Shown: positions 9,107 to 18,722 of the stretch, piece after piece
How the letters are laid out: every line of letters starts with the position of its first letter
How positions within the stretch are numbered: the first letter of the stretch is position 1
Assembly (NCBI RefSeq): GCF_004216695.1
Contig: NZ_SGXC01000003.1
Coordinates: 62,001 to 126,000 of the forward strand
DNA length: 64,000 nt
Reading direction: 5' to 3'
DNA from: Pigmentiphaga kullae
GTDB lineage: Bacteria; Pseudomonadota; Gammaproteobacteria; Burkholderiales; Burkholderiaceae_B
Made by a program: the position numbers and the translations under genes
Notes under the pieces: generated by a model
Database searches by the model: none
Seen by the model: the letters and a program-made list of their open reading frames with translations, nothing else
What the model was told of the DNA's origin: nothing

Positions 9107-10975
9107 ATGTCTCCTACCCCCTCGCCGACCCCGGACGTCCACCCCGCGCCGTCGTCCTTCCGGGTTCCCGGCCACGGCCGGGCGTGGGCCTGTTTCGTCC
9201 TGATCGGCGTCGCGCTGCTGGCAGCCGCGCTGTGGGCGGCGGGGGGCATCGGCCGCGAGCAGGCCTACGCGGAGGTCGCGGCGGCGGCGCGCAACGCGGC
9301 GGCGCTCAAGGTCGCGCTGTTGACCGCCGAGCTCGACAAGCAGCGTTCGCTGCCGTTCGTGCTGGCGCAGGACTCCGAGGTCAGTACGGCGCTGACTACC
9401 GCCGACCCGGCGCGCTATCGCGCGCTGAATCTCAAGTTCGAGGCGCTGAGCCGGGATACCGGCGCCGCCGTCATCTACCTGCTCGATCCGCGCGGCGTGG
9501 GCGTGGCCGCCAGCAATTGGAACCAACCCACCAGCTTCGTGGGCTCGGACTACGCCTTCAGGCCCTACTTCCAGGGGGCGGCGCATGCCGGCCAGGCGGA
9601 GTATTTCGCGCTCGGCAACGTCAGCAACCACCCGGGCCTGTACCTGAGCCGGCAACTGGAGAGCGATGGCCGGACGCTGGGGGTAGTGGTGGTGAAGGTG
9701 GAGTTCGACGGTGTCGAAGCCGGCTGGCGGCGCTTCCCGGATCCGGTGTTCGTGACCGATGAACACGGCGTCGTGCTGCTGTCTTCGCAGGACGATTGGC
9801 GATTCCGCACCTACGGCACCCTGCCGGCGACGCAGCGGGACGCGCTGCGGACCAGCCTGCAGTTCGGCGACGCGCCGCTGGCGCCGCTGCCGGTGCGGGC
9901 GGCTCCCGAGCGCGAGGGCCAGGTGCTGGCGAGCCTGTCCGGGCGGGCCGAACAGGAGTACGTGCATGTGCAGGAACCGGTGCCGGGCACGCCGTGGCAG
10001 TTCCATCTGCTGGGCGCGACCCGCGAGGCCATGGCGCGCGCGGCGGCATCGGCCCGCGTGGCCGCCGCGCTGCTGGTGCTGTGCGCCTTGTTCGTGGCGG
10101 GGATCTGGCTGCATCGCCGGCACCGCGCCCACGACCTCGTGCTTGCCCAGGCGGCCGCGCGCCAGGAGCTGGAGTCGCGCGTGGCGGCGCGCACGGGCGA
10201 GCTGCGTGCCGCCAACGATCAGTTGCGGGCCGAGATGGAAGACCGGCGCCGCGCCGAAGCCGAACTGCACAAGCTGCAGGAAGAGCTTGTACAGGCCAAC
10301 AAGCTGGCCTTCCTGGGCCAGATCACCGCCGGCGTCGCGCACGAGATCAACCAGCCGGTCGCGGCCATCCGCAGCTATGCCGACAACTCGGCCGTCTACC
10401 TGGACCGGGGCAACGTCGAGCGGGCGCGCGGCAACATGGCATCGATCGCCGCGCTCACGCAGCGCATAGGCGTCATCACCGACGAGCTGCGGACCTTCTC
10501 CCGCAAGTCCTCCGGCGCTTCCTCCGGCCCCGTGCCGGTGGCCGCCGTGGTCGACGGCGCGCTGACGCTGGTCGGCGCCCAGATGCGCCGGCACGGCATC
10601 GCGCTCGAGCGCGCCGGCATCGACGGCGGCCTGGCGGTGCGCGCCGAGCGCGTGCGGCTGGAGCAGGTGCTGGTCAACCTCCTGCAGAACGCCATCGAGG
10701 CGCTCGAACAGACGCCCAGCCCACGGATATGGATACGGGCCGAGCGCGAGGCGGATCAGATCGCCATCGAGGTCGGCGACAACGGTCCCGGCCTGCCCGA
10801 CAGCGTCATGGCGGCGCTGTACACCCCCTTTGTCACCACCAAGCCGCGCGGCCTGGGGCTGGGGCTGGTCATCAGCCGCGACATCGTGGCCGACTTCGGC
10901 GGCACGTTGTCCGTGCAGACCGGACCCGGGCGCGGGGCGTGTTTCACCATCCGTCTTCCCGAGGCCGTTTCGTGA
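9107..10975 (+). CDS. dctB: C4-dicarboxylate sensor histidine kinase DctB
   Basis: Membrane sensor kinase of 622 residues. A first membrane segment lies at about residues 27-48, followed by a periplasmic sensing region with a double-PAS (dCache-like) character ([30 protein letters not shown]). The second membrane segment is at about 316-335. A coiled coil (about 345-400) leads to the HisKA H-box AHEINQP with His412 and a C-terminal HATPase with N and G boxes ([22 protein letters not shown]). I chose ATG 9107. A GTG at 9068 is in frame but would start inside the predicted DctD site. The stop overlaps the dctD start. Confidence 0.93.
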   Translation: MSPTPSPTPDVHPAPSSFRVPGHGRAWACFVLIGVALLAAALWAAGGIGREQAYAEVAAAARNAAALKVALLTAELDKQRSLPFVLAQDSEVSTALTTADPARYRALNLKFEALSRDTGAAVIYLLDPRGVGVAASNWNQPTSFVGSDYAFRPYFQGAAHAGQAEYFALGNVSNHPGLYLSRQLESDGRTLGVVVVKVEFDGVEAGWRRFPDPVFVTDEHGVVLLSSQDDWRFRTYGTLPATQRDALRTSLQFGDAPLAPLPVRAAPEREGQVLASLSGRAEQEYVHVQEPVPGTPWQFHLLGATREAMARAAASARVAAALLVLCALFVAGIWLHRRHRAHDLVLAQAAARQELESRVAARTGELRAANDQLRAEMEDRRRAEAELHKLQEELVQANKLAFLGQITAGVAHEINQPVAAIRSYADNSAVYLDRGNVERARGNMASIAALTQRIGVITDELRTFSRKSSGASSGPVPVAAVVDGALTLVGAQMRRHGIALERAGIDGGLAVRAERVRLEQVLVNLLQNAIEALEQTPSPRIWIRAEREADQIAIEVGDNGPGLPDSVMAALYTPFVTTKPRGLGLGLVISRDIVADFGGTLSVQTGPGRGACFTIRLPEAVS

Positions 10976-12348
10976 ACGCTTCCTTTCCCATCGATCCGGC
11001 GTCCTCCGACGCCGTCGACCGCGTGCTGTTCGTCGACGACGATCCCGCCATGCGGGAGTCCAACCAGCAGACCCTGGAGCTGGCCGGCTTCCGGGTCGAG
11101 ACCGCCGCCTCGGCCGCCGAGGCGCTGGAACGGGTGCCGGCCGACTTCGCGGGCATCGTCGTGACCGACGTGCGCATGCCGGTGGTCGACGGCCTGGCGT
11201 TGTTCCGGCGGCTGCGCGAACGGGATCCGGACCTGCCCGTCATCCTGATCACGGGCCATGGCGACGTCGAGATGGCGGTGGCCGCCATGCACGAGGGCGC
11301 CTACGACTTCCTGGCCAAGCCCTATCCAGCCGAGCGGTTGGCCACCGGCGCCCGCAACGCGCTGGACAAGCGGCGCCTGGTATTGGACAACCGGCGGCTG
11401 AAGCGGCTGGCCCGCGACGCGGGCGAGAGCCTGCCGCTGATCGGCGAGACGCCGGCCATGCAGCGCCTGCGCAAGACGCTCAGCCATCTGGCCAGCGCCG
11501 ACGTCGACGTCCTGGTGCTGGGCGAAACCGGCGCCGGCAAGGAAGTGGTGGCACAGGCGCTGCACGCCTGGGGCGCGCGCCATGCCCAGCCCTTCGTCGG
11601 CCTCAATTGCGGCGCCTTGCCGGACACGGTCATCGAGAGCGAGCTGTTCGGCCACGAGGCCGGCGCGTTCACCGGCGCCCAGCGCCGCCGCGTCGGCCGC
11701 ATCGAGCATTCCAGCGGCGGGACGCTGTTCCTGGACGAGATCGAAAGCATGCCGCTGGCGGCGCAGATCAAGCTGCTGCGGGTGCTGGAGACGCGCGAGG
11801 TCTCGCCGCTGGGCACCAACGAGGTCCGTCCGGTGGACCTGCGCGTGGTGGCGGCGACCAAGACCGACCTGAGCGATCCGGCGCAGCGCGGCCAGTTCCG
11901 TGCCGACCTGTTCCATCGCCTGAACGTGGTGACCGTCCGCATTCCGCCCCTGCGCGAACGCCGCGACGACATCCCGCTGCTGTTTTCCTACTTCGTTTCC
12001 CGCGCGGCGGCCCGCTTCAAGATCGACCCGCCCGCGATCACGCCGGCGGTGCGCCAGCATCTGCGGTCCCACGCCTGGCCCGGCAACGTCAGGGAATTGA
12101 TGCACTATGCCGAACGCGTGGTGCTGGGGGTGGAGGAGACGGCGCCCGAGGCGCCGGAGACCGAGGCGACCCTGCCGCAGCGCCTGGAGCGCTACGAGGC
12201 CGACCTGATCCGGGAAGCGCTGGCGCGCCACCAGGGCGACATCAAGGCCACCCTGCAAACCCTGGGCATTCCGCGCAAGACTTTCTACGACAAGCTACAA
12301 CGCCACGGCATAGACCGTAGTGAGTATCTGACCCCCCCTACGCGCTGA
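10972..12348 (+). CDS. dctD: Sigma-54-dependent response regulator DctD
   Basis: Response regulator and transcription activator of 458 residues. The receiver domain has phospho-acceptor Asp66 (VVTDVRMP). The AAA+ domain has Walker A GETGAGKE (184-191) and the sigma-54-contacting GAFTGA loop (231-236). The C-terminal Fis-type helix-turn-helix ends in [12 protein letters not shown]. Translation starts at GTG 10972, overlapping the dctB stop (GTGA), so the pair is translationally coupled. The final residues TPPTR and the stop codon come from the start of intergenic repeat copy B, so the native C-terminus seems to have been replaced or extended by a repeat. Confidence 0.95.
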   Translation: MNASFPIDPASSDAVDRVLFVDDDPAMRESNQQTLELAGFRVETAASAAEALERVPADFAGIVVTDVRMPVVDGLALFRRLRERDPDLPVILITGHGDVEMAVAAMHEGAYDFLAKPYPAERLATGARNALDKRRLVLDNRRLKRLARDAGESLPLIGETPAMQRLRKTLSHLASADVDVLVLGETGAGKEVVAQALHAWGARHAQPFVGLNCGALPDTVIESELFGHEAGAFTGAQRRRVGRIEHSSGGTLFLDEIESMPLAAQIKLLRVLETREVSPLGTNEVRPVDLRVVAATKTDLSDPAQRGQFRADLFHRLNVVTVRIPPLRERRDDIPLLFSYFVSRAAARFKIDPPAITPAVRQHLRSHAWPGNVRELMHYAERVVLGVEETAPEAPETEATLPQRLERYEADLIREALARHQGDIKATLQTLGIPRKTFYDKLQRHGIDRSEYLTPPTR

Positions 12349-12433
12349 GGGGAAGCCCACCCCCTACCCGCTGACGCGGGCCCCCTCAAGGGGGCGGCGC
12401 TGGCGGACCGGCAAAGCCGGATCCGCGGCGCCC
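12332..12433 (+). repeat. GC-rich intergenic repeat, copy B
   Basis: Begins with C7 then TACGCGCTGA inside the last codons of dctD. It continues through GGGGGCGGCGCTGGCGGACC and ends with GCCGGATCCGCGGCGCCC, matching the order of elements in copies A and D with a few substitutions. Confidence 0.75.
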
Positions 12434-12488
12434 AGGATCAAACCAAGCATGCGGTGTCCCGCATCGAGACACCCTTACGCAGACCCAG

Positions 12489-12562
12489 GATGCGGTGGAT
12501 CCGGCTTCGCCGGTCCACCCGCATCGCCCCCTGGGGGGCGCGCGTAAGCGCGTAGGGGGGGG
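12489..12562 (-). repeat. GC-rich intergenic repeat, copy C (inverted)
   Basis: Reverse-oriented copy ending with GCGCGTAGGGGGGG directly against the fabI stop codon. Bases 12489-12525 form a long hairpin (GATGCGG...TGGATCCGGC, loop TTC, GCCGG...TCCA...CCGCATC). With copy B it makes an inverted pair filling the dctD/fabI convergent gap, where it may serve as a two-way terminator. Confidence 0.75.
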
Positions 12563-13357
12563 TTATCCTATACCGGGAACTACGGTCGAGAAGCCGGCGT
12601 CTACGTGGGTGACTTCGCCGGTGACGCCTGCGGCCAGGTCCGACAGCAGGAAGGCGGCGACGTTGCCTACGTCGTCGATGGTGACGTTGCGGCGCAGGGG
12701 CGCGAAGGTCTCGACGAAGTTCAGGATCTTGGAGAAGTCCTTGATGCCGGCGGCCGCCAGCGTCTTGATGGGGCCGGCCGAGATGGCGTTGGCGCGGATG
12801 CCCTTGGGGCCCAGCGAGGTTGCCAGGTAGCGGGTGGCGGCTTCCAGCGCGGCCTTGGCCACGCCCATGGTGTTGTAGTTGTCGACGACGCGTTCGGCGC
12901 CCAGGTAGCTGAGCGTCAGCACCGCGCCGGTGCCGTTGCCTTCCGGCCCTTGCAGCAGGGGCAGGGCGGCCTTGGCCATGGCGGGGAAGCTGTAGGCCGA
13001 GATGTCGTGCGCGATGCGGAAGCCCTCGCGCGACAGGCCGTCCAGGAAGTCGCCGGCGATGGCTTCGCGCGGCGCGAAGCCGATGGCGTGCACCAGGCCG
13101 TCGAGCTTGGTCCAGGTCTTGCCGAGGTCGGAGAACACGGCCTCGATCTGCGCGTCGTCGGCCACGTCGCACGGAAACACGAGCTGGCTGTCGAATTCGG
13201 CGGCGAATTCGGTGATGCGATCCTTGAAGCGGTCGCCCACGTAGGTGAAGGCAAGCTCCGCGCCTTCGCGGCGGCAGGCCTTGGCGATGCCATAGGCGAT
13301 GGAGCGATTGGACAGCACCCCGGTGACCAGGATGCGTTTACCGGCGAGAAAGCCCAT
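12563..13357 (-). CDS. fabI: Enoyl-[acyl-carrier-protein] reductase FabI (NADH)
   Basis: Reduces the trans-2-enoyl-ACP double bond in the last step of each fatty acid elongation cycle. The protein has 264 residues, a usual FabI length. The modified glycine motif [13 protein letters not shown] is at the N-terminus. The catalytic pattern [18 protein letters not shown] supplies Tyr151, Tyr161 and Lys168 in the FabI spacing (Y-x6-K). I chose the ATG at 13357 with an AGGA upstream; the longer frame to 13447 reads through repeat copy D and is not credible. Its stop abuts repeat copy C. Confidence 0.97.
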   Translation of the reverse strand: MGFLAGKRILVTGVLSNRSIAYGIAKACRREGAELAFTYVGDRFKDRITEFAAEFDSQLVFPCDVADDAQIEAVFSDLGKTWTKLDGLVHAIGFAPREAIAGDFLDGLSREGFRIAHDISAYSFPAMAKAALPLLQGPEGNGTGAVLTLSYLGAERVVDNYNTMGVAKAALEAATRYLATSLGPKGIRANAISAGPIKTLAAAGIKDFSKILNFVETFAPLRRNVTIDDVGNVAAFLLSDLAAGVTGEVTHVDAGFSTVVPGIG

Positions 13358-13383
13358 GTCGAGGGTTCCTGTAAAAGAATGTA

Positions 13384-13455
13384 CCCCCCTACGCGCTGCG
13401 CGCGCCCCCAGGGGGCGGCACTGGTGGACCGGCGGAGCCGGATCCACTGTGCCCG
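13384..13455 (+). repeat. GC-rich intergenic repeat, copy D
   Basis: The shortest and cleanest copy: CCCCCCTACGCGCTGCGCGC, a CCCCCAGGGGGC palindrome, then the block with GGTGGACCGGCGGAGCCGG and ATCCACTGTGCCC that is also found at the end of copy A. It lies between mltD and fabI, upstream of the fabI start. Confidence 0.8.
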
Positions 13456-13496
13456 GGCAACCGCCTGAAGGCCGATAGGGGCGTGGGAGGTGGAGT

Positions 13497-15017
13497 TTAC
13501 TGGATCTTCAGCGTGCGGCCGACGGGGATGGCGGAGCCCTTGATGCGGTTCAGGGCGCGCAGGTGGTCGATCGAGACGTCGTACTGGCGGGCGATGGAGC
13601 TCAGGGTGTCGCCCTTGCGGACCTTGTACGTGCGCACCTGGACGGTTTTCTTCGCGCGGCCGTTGCTCTGGACGGTGGCGCGCACGGGCGTGATGCCGGC
13701 GCTGGCGACCAGGGTGGGTTCGGCCTGGCGGCTGGTGGGCACCATGAGGATGTCGCCGGAGCCGATGCGCGAACGGGTTCCCAGGCCATTGGCCTTGCGC
13801 AGCGTCGCGACCGAGGTGCCGTATTTGCGGGCGACGGTGGTCAGGGTTTCGCCGCGGGCCAGTTCATGCGTGTGCCAGGACGACAGCGAACCGCTGTAGG
13901 CGCGCAGGTTGGCCTCGAAGATGCTGATGCGGTCGGCCGGCAGCAGCAGCGTGGGCTCGTGGCTGCCCAGGATCACGCCGCGGTTGAACGACGGGTTGAG
14001 CGCCTTGAACTCGTCGAGCGGCATCTCGGCCAGCTGGGCCGCCAGCTTCACGTCGATGTTGCGGCTCTTGGTGATGGTGACGAAGTAGGGCTGGTTGTCG
14101 ATCGACGGCAGCGCGATGTTGTAGGCGGCCGGGTTGGAGATGATGTTCTTGATCGCCTGCAGCTTGGGGATGTAGTTGCGCGTCTCGTCCGGCATGTCGA
14201 GCGACAGGTAGTCGGTCGGCTGGTTGCGCGCCGTGTTCTTGTCGATGGCGCGCTTGACCGAGCCTTCGCCCCAGTTGTAGGAGGCCAGCGCCAGGTGCCA
14301 GTCGCCGTGGAAGTCGAACAGGTATTGCAGGTAGTCGAGCGCCGCGCGGGTGGAGGCGATGGGGTCGCGCCGCTCGTCGCGCCACCAGTCCTGCTTCAGG
14401 TTGAAGCCGCGGCCGGTGGTAGGGATGAACTGCCACAGGCCCGATGCCTGCGAGCGCGACAGCGCCCAGGGGTCGTACGAGCTTTCCACGAAGGGCAGGA
14501 GCGCCAGTTCGGTCGGCATGCCGCGTTGGTCGATTTCCTCGACGATGTAATAGAGATACTTGCCGGCGCGTTCGGCCGTGCGCTGGATGTAGTCGGGGCG
14601 CGAGGCGTAGAAGTTCTCCCACTCCTTGACCAGCGCCGTGTCGATGTTGGGCACGGCGTAGCCGCGCCTGATCCGGGTCCAGATGTCGGCCGGCTGCACG
14701 GTCAGGTCGACCATGCGCGGTTCCAGGCCATCGTCGGGCGTTTGCAGGCTCAGGGGTGCGTCGATGCGCCGGCCGACGGGCCGGGATGACTGGGAGATTC
14801 GCGGGGAGGAAGAGAAGCCGGCGGGGTTGGCGGTGCCGGTGGGGGCGGCGGTCGCCACCCCTTGCATGTCTTGGCCGGTTGCCGCGGGGCGTTCCATCGA
14901 AGCGCAGCCCGCCAGGACCATCACGCACCCGGCGATCAGGATTTTGTACAGGGAGGCTGGACGACCATCGCGGACGCCCGCCCGCAGATTCCAGACGCCG
15001 CGGGGGCGCAATAGCAT
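13497..15017 (-). CDS. mltD: Membrane-bound lytic murein transglycosylase MltD
   Basis: Outer-membrane lipoprotein that cleaves peptidoglycan glycan strands to 1,6-anhydromuropeptides. It has 506 residues with lipobox LAGC (Cys38). An SLT domain lies at about residues 165-270, with catalytic Glu178 in [10 protein letters not shown], plus SGLWQFIP and [10 protein letters not shown]. Two C-terminal LysM repeats start at about 375 and 455 ([28 protein letters not shown]) and bind glycan. I chose the ATG at 15017 because it follows AAGGA and gives an intact signal peptide; longer starts at 15038 and 15152 push the signal inwards. A good promoter and a strong hairpin lie in the leader. Confidence 0.93.
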   Translation of the reverse strand: MLLRPRGVWNLRAGVRDGRPASLYKILIAGCVMVLAGCASMERPAATGQDMQGVATAAPTGTANPAGFSSSPRISQSSRPVGRRIDAPLSLQTPDDGLEPRMVDLTVQPADIWTRIRRGYAVPNIDTALVKEWENFYASRPDYIQRTAERAGKYLYYIVEEIDQRGMPTELALLPFVESSYDPWALSRSQASGLWQFIPTTGRGFNLKQDWWRDERRDPIASTRAALDYLQYLFDFHGDWHLALASYNWGEGSVKRAIDKNTARNQPTDYLSLDMPDETRNYIPKLQAIKNIISNPAAYNIALPSIDNQPYFVTITKSRNIDVKLAAQLAEMPLDEFKALNPSFNRGVILGSHEPTLLLPADRISIFEANLRAYSGSLSSWHTHELARGETLTTVARKYGTSVATLRKANGLGTRSRIGSGDILMVPTSRQAEPTLVASAGITPVRATVQSNGRAKKTVQVRTYKVRKGDTLSSIARQYDVSIDHLRALNRIKGSAIPVGRTLKIQ

Positions 15018-15038
15018 GTTTCGTGTCCTTGACCACAT

Positions 15039-15080
15039 GCCTCGCTGGGCCTCGTCCCGTAGGACGGGGCCCAGCGAGGC
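15039..15080 (-). other. Strong hairpin in the mltD leader
   Basis: A 19-bp stem with one T-G pair and loop CGTA. The outer arm is GCCTCGCTGGGCC. There is no U-run in the mltD direction. It ends 21 bases before the mltD ATG, close to the ribosome site, so it may affect translation, mRNA stability or readthrough from gloB. Confidence 0.6.
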
Positions 15081-15169
15081 AGTTTCAATTTGGAGCCGCG
15101 GGGGATCCCGGGAAGGGGCAGGGCCCCGACTCGGGGGACCGGCGCGACTCACGGTGCATTTAGCGCGGC

Positions 15170-15199
15170 ATAGTACGAATCGAGAATGGTTTCCGTCAA
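15170..15199 (-). promoter_or_regulatory. Candidate sigma-70 promoter of mltD
   Basis: Reading leftward, TTGACG (15199-15194) and TACTAT (15175-15170) are spaced by 18 bp, about 155 bp upstream of the mltD ATG. The hairpin at 15039-15080 would lie within the transcribed leader. Confidence 0.6.
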
Positions 15200-15266
15200 C
15201 CCGCTTTTACAAATTCGAAGCTTTTGGCGGGCATTGAACGGAAATCGGGGCAAGATGCGGCGTGCT

Positions 15267-16103
15267 CTACCGGAAGTCGTTCTTCCATTCGCGCAGCGCG
15301 GCGAAAACCTCGACGGCATCGGCCAGCGGCCTGCCGGCATGGGCCGCCGCGGCCGCCGCCACCTCGGGAACGGCGGTGCGCAGGAAGGGGTTGACCTGGC
15401 GTTCCAGATCCAGCGTGGTGGGCACCGTGGGCTGCGACTGCTCGCGCAGGTGGCGCGCCTGCTGGTGCCATACCTGCAGCGCCGCGTTGTCCGGTTCGAC
15501 GGCGGTAGCCCAGGCCAGATTGGACAAGGTGTATTCGTGCGCACAGTAGACGCGCGTCCTGGCGGGCAGGGCGGCCAGCTTGTCCAGCGAGGCCTTCATC
15601 TGCTGCGGCGTACCCTCGAACAGCCGGCCGCATCCCGAGGCGAACAGCGTGTCGCCGCAGAACACCAGCGGCTCGACGCCCGCCGCGCGGCCGGCATACG
15701 CGATGTGGCCGGCCGTATGCCCCGGAACGTCCAGCACTTCCAGGTCCAGGTCCAGTTCGGGCAGGGCGACCCGGTCGCCCTGGGCGAGGCGGCGGTCGCA
15801 GTGGGGCAGTTTCTCGCCGGCGGGGCCGAATACCGTGGCGCCGGTGCGTTCGACCAGCTCCAGGACACCGCCGACATGGTCCTTGTGGTGGTGAGTCAGT
15901 AGAATGGCACGAAGCTGGAGGCGCTGCTGCTGCAGCGAGGCCAGGACCGGCGCGGCGTCGCCGGGGTCCACCACGGCCGCCAGCGTACCCTGCCGGATCA
16001 ACCACAGGTAGTTGTCATTGAAGGCGGGAATGCCGGCTATGCCGGCCGCCGGGCCGGCATCTTGCGGGCCGGCCGATCGTTTGCTTCCTTTCGAGTCTTT
16101 CAT
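15267..16103 (-). CDS. gloB: Hydroxyacylglutathione hydrolase (glyoxalase II)
   Basis: Metallo-beta-lactamase-fold enzyme that hydrolyses S-lactoylglutathione to lactate and glutathione, completing methylglyoxal detoxification. The metal motif THHHKDH is at residues 70-76, followed by PGHTAGH and [13 protein letters not shown], and the substrate motif CAHEYTLSN. It has 278 residues, about 20 longer than typical, because the only ATG available (16103) precedes the conserved start [12 protein letters not shown] by 24 residues. That N-terminal stretch is low-complexity and the true start may be an internal alternative codon. The start is only 4 bp from that of the divergent methyltransferase. 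Confidence 0.93.
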   Translation of the reverse strand: MKDSKGSKRSAGPQDAGPAAGIAGIPAFNDNYLWLIRQGTLAAVVDPGDAAPVLASLQQQRLQLRAILLTHHHKDHVGGVLELVERTGATVFGPAGEKLPHCDRRLAQGDRVALPELDLDLEVLDVPGHTAGHIAYAGRAAGVEPLVFCGDTLFASGCGRLFEGTPQQMKASLDKLAALPARTRVYCAHEYTLSNLAWATAVEPDNAALQVWHQQARHLREQSQPTVPTTLDLERQVNPFLRTAVPEVAAAAAAHAGRPLADAVEVFAALREWKNDFR

Positions 16104-16107
16104 TCCG

Positions 16108-16899
16108 ATGCTGCCGTCTGACGTCCAGGATTCTCCGATTGTAGAGCTTGCCGCGTGGCTGGCGACCGATCCCGGCCGCCACGCGCTCGCCTGGGAACAG
16201 GCGCGGCTGGACGAGGCGGTGTCCGACGTATTCGGCTTCCATGCCATGCAGGCCGGCCTGGCCGAACTGGACGCGCTGCGCGCCAACCGCATGCCCTTCA
16301 AGGGCTATGTCGCCGGCGCGATGCCGTCCGAGCCGCAGCGGGCGCGCTGGAACGCGTTCGTGGTGGCCGACCCGGAGGCCCTGCCGTTCGATGCGCAAAG
16401 CCTGGACCTGCTGGTCCTGCCCCACGCGCTGGAGTGTTCGGACGATCCCCACCAGGTCCTGCGCGAGGCCGAACGGGTGCTGATTCCCGAGGGCCGCCTG
16501 GTGATCACCGGCTTCAACCCGTGGAGCCTGTGGGGCGCCGGCCGCCTGCTGGGCCGGCGCCGGTCCTTCCTGCCGCCCGGTATCCAGCCGCTGTCTCCCG
16601 CGCGGATCAAGGACTGGCTCAAGCTGCTGTCCTTCGAGGTCGAGGGCGGCCGCTTCGGCATCTACGCGCCGGCCTGCCGTTCCGAGAAATGGCTGCGCCG
16701 CTACGCCTTCATGGAACGCGCCGGCGAACGCTGGTGGCCGGTATGCGGCGGGCTGTACGTGGTGTCCGCGGTCAAGCGTACGGTGGGCATGCGGCTGATC
16801 GGGCCCGCCTGGAAAAAGCAGAAGGCGCCGCGCCGGGCCGCGGTGGCCACGGCGCGCGAGGTCCATCCGCTGCGAGCCGGGCGCGGACCCACGCGATAG
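16108..16899 (+). CDS. SAM-dependent methyltransferase (type 11 domain, YafS-like position)
   Basis: The protein has 263 residues. A class I methyltransferase core is seen in the central part ([48 protein letters not shown]). The classic glycine-rich SAM motif is not obvious, which is common in this subgroup. In enterobacteria a homologous gene sits between gloB and rnhA-dnaQ with the same divergent orientation to gloB. Here gloB is on the left as expected, but rnhA does not follow. The substrate is unknown. The C-terminus is Arg/Lys-rich. Confidence 0.8.
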   Translation: MLPSDVQDSPIVELAAWLATDPGRHALAWEQARLDEAVSDVFGFHAMQAGLAELDALRANRMPFKGYVAGAMPSEPQRARWNAFVVADPEALPFDAQSLDLLVLPHALECSDDPHQVLREAERVLIPEGRLVITGFNPWSLWGAGRLLGRRRSFLPPGIQPLSPARIKDWLKLLSFEVEGGRFGIYAPACRSEKWLRRYAFMERAGERWWPVCGGLYVVSAVKRTVGMRLIGPAWKKQKAPRRAAVATAREVHPLRAGRGPTR

Positions 16900-16914
16900 G
16901 CCGCCCGCCGGGCG

Positions 16915-17619
16915 TCAGGCGTCGAACAGGTTCTGCCGGATCTGCTGCAGGTGGCCCAGGAGGAGGTCGCGCGCCTGGGCGGCGTCGCGGTCCTTCAAGG
17001 CCTCGACGATGGCCCGGTGCTGCCGCTGGTACTGCGCCCGCCGCTCCGGCGTGAGCGAGCGGCGCTTCAGGCGGCCCCATTCGCCCTGTTCGCGGACGCG
17101 GTTGGTCAGTTCCAGGATCTGCAGGAAGAACGAGTTGTGGGTGGCTTCGGCGAATGACTTGTGCAGTTCGCCGTCCCAATGCTCGAAGGCCTCGATGCTG
17201 GCGGCGATTTCCGATTCCTCCACGCACTGCTGCATGCGGGCGAAGTCGGCGGCGTTGGCGTTGCGGGCGATCAGGGCCGGCATCAGGGGCTCGATCAGCA
17301 GCCGCGCTTCCATGAGCTCGGCCGGGCTGGTGCTGACCTCCGGCGCGGGCGCGGGGCCGCCGGCCAGGGCCTGGGCCCCCTCGGCGACGAAGGTGCCGCT
17401 GCCCACGGACTGGATGATCAGGCCGCGGGTGCGCAGGTCGGCCAATACCCGGCGCACCGATCCGCGCGAAATCGCGAAGCGCTGGCTCAGTTCGCGCTCG
17501 GGCGGCAGCTTGACGCCCACGTGCAGCCTGCCGCTGGATATTTCCCCCAACAGGTGATGCATGAGCTCCTTGGCCCCGGGGGCGCGCGAAATGGGGCTGT
17601 GCGCTGCGGATTCGTCCAT
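16915..17619 (-). CDS. GntR-family regulator, FadR/FCD type
   Basis: A 234-residue transcription regulator. The N-terminal winged helix (ELMHHLLGEISSGRL, LPPERELSQRFAISRGSVRRVLADL) is followed by a helical FCD ligand domain with metal-site residues typical of carboxylate-responsive FadR-like proteins. It is divergent from the FAH hydrolase/Bug pair, and the 139-bp space between them is full of ATTGGT/ACCAAT half-sites. It most likely represses that pair and itself until the substrate acid appears. Its end is 15 bp from the convergent methyltransferase. Confidence 0.88.
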   Translation of the reverse strand: MDESAAHSPISRAPGAKELMHHLLGEISSGRLHVGVKLPPERELSQRFAISRGSVRRVLADLRTRGLIIQSVGSGTFVAEGAQALAGGPAPAPEVSTSPAELMEARLLIEPLMPALIARNANAADFARMQQCVEESEIAASIEAFEHWDGELHKSFAEATHNSFFLQILELTNRVREQGEWGRLKRRSLTPERRAQYQRQHRAIVEALKDRDAAQARDLLLGHLQQIRQNLFDA

Positions 17620-17692
17620 GGTGGCTGTCCCTCGTTCTGCCGCTACCTTAATTCAATGGTACCAATTGGTCAAATTGAAGGGTGCCATATGC

Positions 17693-17721
17693 TTGATGAA
17701 GATCCAATTTGGTTTTATATT
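17693..17721 (+). promoter_or_regulatory. Promoter of the FAH/Bug operon
   Basis: TTGATG (17693-17698) and TATATT (17716-17721) with 17-bp spacing, 38 bp upstream of the ATG. The -10 box is overlapped by the inverted repeat at 17701-17746, as expected for a repressor-controlled promoter. Confidence 0.6.
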
Positions 17722-17746
17722 GGTATATGAATTCACCAATTGGATC
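17701..17746. promoter_or_regulatory. Candidate operator of the divergent GntR regulator
   Basis: GATCCAATT (17701-17709) is mirrored exactly by AATTGGATC (17738-17746). Inside it, ATTGGT (17719-17724) and ACCAAT (17735-17740) form a second perfect inverted repeat with a 10-bp spacer. A further half-site cluster, ATGGTACCAATTGGT, lies at 17656-17670 near the regulator's own start. TGGT/ACCA half-sites fit FadR-type binding. Confidence 0.6.
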
Positions 17747-17758
17747 TGTTCAAGCATC

Positions 17759-18637
17759 ATGAAATTCGTCCATCTGATTGCCGACGGCAAGCCCGCCATC
17801 GCCCTCGCCGATACCGACATGCAGCATTACTGGCCGCTGGCCGATCTCGTTCCCGGATTCTCCGGCGACATGGTCCAACTGGTCCAGGATTTCGACAACA
17901 TCCGTTCCCGCCTGGCCGCGCGCGGCGCCGGCCGGCCCCTGTCGGGTGCGCGGCTGCTGGCGCCCATCGACCGCCCCCGGCGCAACATCTTCTGCGTCGG
18001 CAAGAACTATTTCGAGCATGCGGCGGAGTTCAGCAAGTCGGGCTTCGACTCCAGCGCGAAGGAAGGCGAGCACGCGCCCGAAGCCCCCGTGGTGTTCACC
18101 AAGGCCAGCAACACCGTGATCGGGCCGGGCGCGGCCATTCCCTCGCACGAAGGGGTCACCTCCCAGCTCGACTACGAGGCGGAGCTGGCCGTGGTCATCG
18201 GCAAGCCGGGGCGGAACATCCCGCGCGAACGTGCGCTGGAGCACGTATTCGGCTACACCATCGTCAACGACTTCACGGCGCGCGACCTGCAGAAGCTGCA
18301 TCGCCAGTGGTTCCTGGGCAAGTCGCTGGACGGCTTCTGCCCCATGGGGCCGGCGCTGGTCACCGCCGACGAACTGGATGCCGCCAACCTGGACATCCGC
18401 TGCTGGGTCAACGGCGAACTGCGCCAGGATGCCAATACCCGGCAATTGATCTTCGACATCCCGACGCTGATCGCGACCATCTCGGCCGGGATCACGCTGG
18501 AACCGGGCGACGTCATCGCCACCGGAACGCCGGCGGGCGTGGGCATAGGCTTCAACCCGCCCCGTTTCGTCAAGCGCGGCGACGTGATCCGGATCGAGGT
18601 GCAGGGCATAGGCGTGCTGGAGAACGCCGTCGATTGA
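17759..18637 (+). CDS. Fumarylacetoacetate hydrolase (FAH) family protein
   Basis: A 292-residue enzyme of the FAH superfamily, which hydrolyses or decarboxylates acylpyruvates and related ring-cleavage products. The conserved blocks are NIFCVGKNYFEHAAEF, DYEAELAVVIGKPGRNI (Glu metal ligands), GYTIVNDFTARDLQ, KSLDGFCPMGP and TGTPAGVGIG. Start is the ATG at 17759, directly after the predicted promoter/operator. It is followed by a hairpin and then a Bug binding protein, suggesting uptake and hydrolysis of a carboxylated substrate under GntR control. The exact reaction is not determinable. Confidence 0.9.
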   Translation: MKFVHLIADGKPAIALADTDMQHYWPLADLVPGFSGDMVQLVQDFDNIRSRLAARGAGRPLSGARLLAPIDRPRRNIFCVGKNYFEHAAEFSKSGFDSSAKEGEHAPEAPVVFTKASNTVIGPGAAIPSHEGVTSQLDYEAELAVVIGKPGRNIPRERALEHVFGYTIVNDFTARDLQKLHRQWFLGKSLDGFCPMGPALVTADELDAANLDIRCWVNGELRQDANTRQLIFDIPTLIATISAGITLEPGDVIATGTPAGVGIGFNPPRFVKRGDVIRIEVQGIGVLENAVD

Positions 18638-18638
18638 A

Positions 18639-18662
18639 GGCGCGGGGCGCAGGCCCCGCGCC
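18639..18662 (+). other. Intercistronic hairpin between FAH and Bug genes
   Basis: A perfect 10-bp stem (GGCGCGGGGC/GCCCCGCGCC) with loop GCAG begins 2 bases after the FAH stop. There is no U-run, so it more likely stabilises or processes the mRNA, or partly attenuates it, than terminates. Confidence 0.55.
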
Positions 18663-18722
18663 GCCCGGCATCCCCGGACACACGGGGGCGGGCGCCAACC
18701 CCAAGGGAAACGAGGAGACGAC

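Noticed and set aside
13358-13447. Longer fabI start at 13447
   Set aside because: The extension translates repeat copy D and lacks a ribosome site; FabI homology starts at the ATG at 13357.
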